A DNA stretch of 35,994 nt from the IMG/VR virus record IMGVR_UViG_3300022200_000161, positions 1-35,994 of that record. One strand, written 5' to 3'. Below, piece after piece: positions 35,803 to 35,994 of this stretch (position 1 is its first letter; every line of letters starts with the position of its first letter). The position numbers and the translations under genes were made by a program. The notes beneath the pieces are model-generated. The model worked only from the letters and a program-made list of their open reading frames with translations, was not told the origin of the DNA and ran no database searches. The DNA is from a virus.

Positions 35803-35994
35803 ATGTGGAAAGATGTAAAAAATGAACTACCGACAAACACCTTTGAGTGCGTTGTGAAAATGTGGAATCAATTTAATGATACTTGGGTGACGGGAATTGG
35901 TATTTACGATATACCAACAAAGCAATGGGAAGTACGAGAGAATGAATTTGGTATTTACCCCGTCCATTTTTGGTTTGCAGTACCCAACCTTTAA
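35803..35994 (+). CDS. DUF551-like small protein
   Basis: A 63-aa protein. It begins MWKDVKNELPTNTFECVVKM and ends HFWFAVPNL. The pattern W-x2-V-x2-x-L-P ... V-x-Y-x ... W ... HxW-xx-P-x-L is that of DUF551, a small phage protein family of unknown function. The stop codon coincides with the window end, so the gene is complete. Confidence 0.72.
   Translation: MWKDVKNELPTNTFECVVKMWNQFNDTWVTGIGIYDIPTKQWEVRENEFGIYPVHFWFAVPNL

Noticed and set aside
5-35994. Integrase, excisionase or attachment sites marking a prophage
   Set aside because: No recombinase gene or duplicated att-like ends were found; a virulent phage or an incomplete genome is the simpler reading.

Overview
The window is part of the genome of a tailed phage that infects a member of the Bacteroidota, probably a flavobacterium. 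The host inference rests on A/T-rich DNA, promoters that fit the Bacteroidota pattern TTG-N(16-20)-TAnnTTTG, almost no Shine-Dalgarno sequences, and Bacteroidota-type phage genes. The long TerL (708 aa) and portal (814 aa) most resemble those of crAss-like or Cellulophaga-type podoviruses. That placement is inferred from recalled sequence character, because no search was run. No major capsid protein is recognisable, so the window is probably not the whole genome.

Left arm (about 1-25,700, nearly all minus strand) holds the late genes. Read in the direction of transcription from about 25,700 leftwards, it contains: a compact lysis cassette (holin-like protein, DUF5675-type candidate endolysin, candidate one-piece spanin); small basic proteins, one with an EF-hand-like loop; a virion fibre-like protein; several small proteins including a GroES-like co-chaperonin candidate; TerL; the portal; two small virion proteins; two giant tail-fibre proteins (2549 and 1747 aa) built from about 43 copies of a G-N-V-G-I-G-T-T-S-P unit, the second ending in an S74 intramolecular-chaperone domain; then further small virion, membrane and hypothetical proteins. 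Two plus-strand genes interrupt this arm: a small predicted lipoprotein with its own promoter, opposite the terminase operon, and a winged-helix-like gene.

Centre (25,693-26,451) is a divergent control region without a confident gene. It has a minus-strand late promoter, two plus-strand promoters, two copies of a TTAAAG-N5-CTTTAA palindrome, a promoter-hairpin-terminator unit that looks like a phage small RNA, and a long structured leader.

Right arm (26,452-35,994, plus strand) is a run of small, mostly unrecognised early or middle genes. The recognisable members are a RadC-like JAMM protein, a DUF932 protein, a Cys-rich protein, a protein with seven contiguous nonapeptide repeats, a stand-alone DnaA domain IV fused to a coiled coil, and a DUF551-like protein. 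The intergenic gaps are unusually rich in RNA structure: a roughly 26-bp hairpin, two predicted three-way-junction RNAs next to promoters, and several TTCG-capped or U-tailed terminators.

Ten genes of 38-63 aa were read directly from the sequence or given a revised start. The least explained parts of the window are the candidate non-coding RNAs with their shared promoter/operator motif, the giant repeat fibre pair, the DnaA-IV/coiled-coil protein and the nonapeptide-repeat protein.
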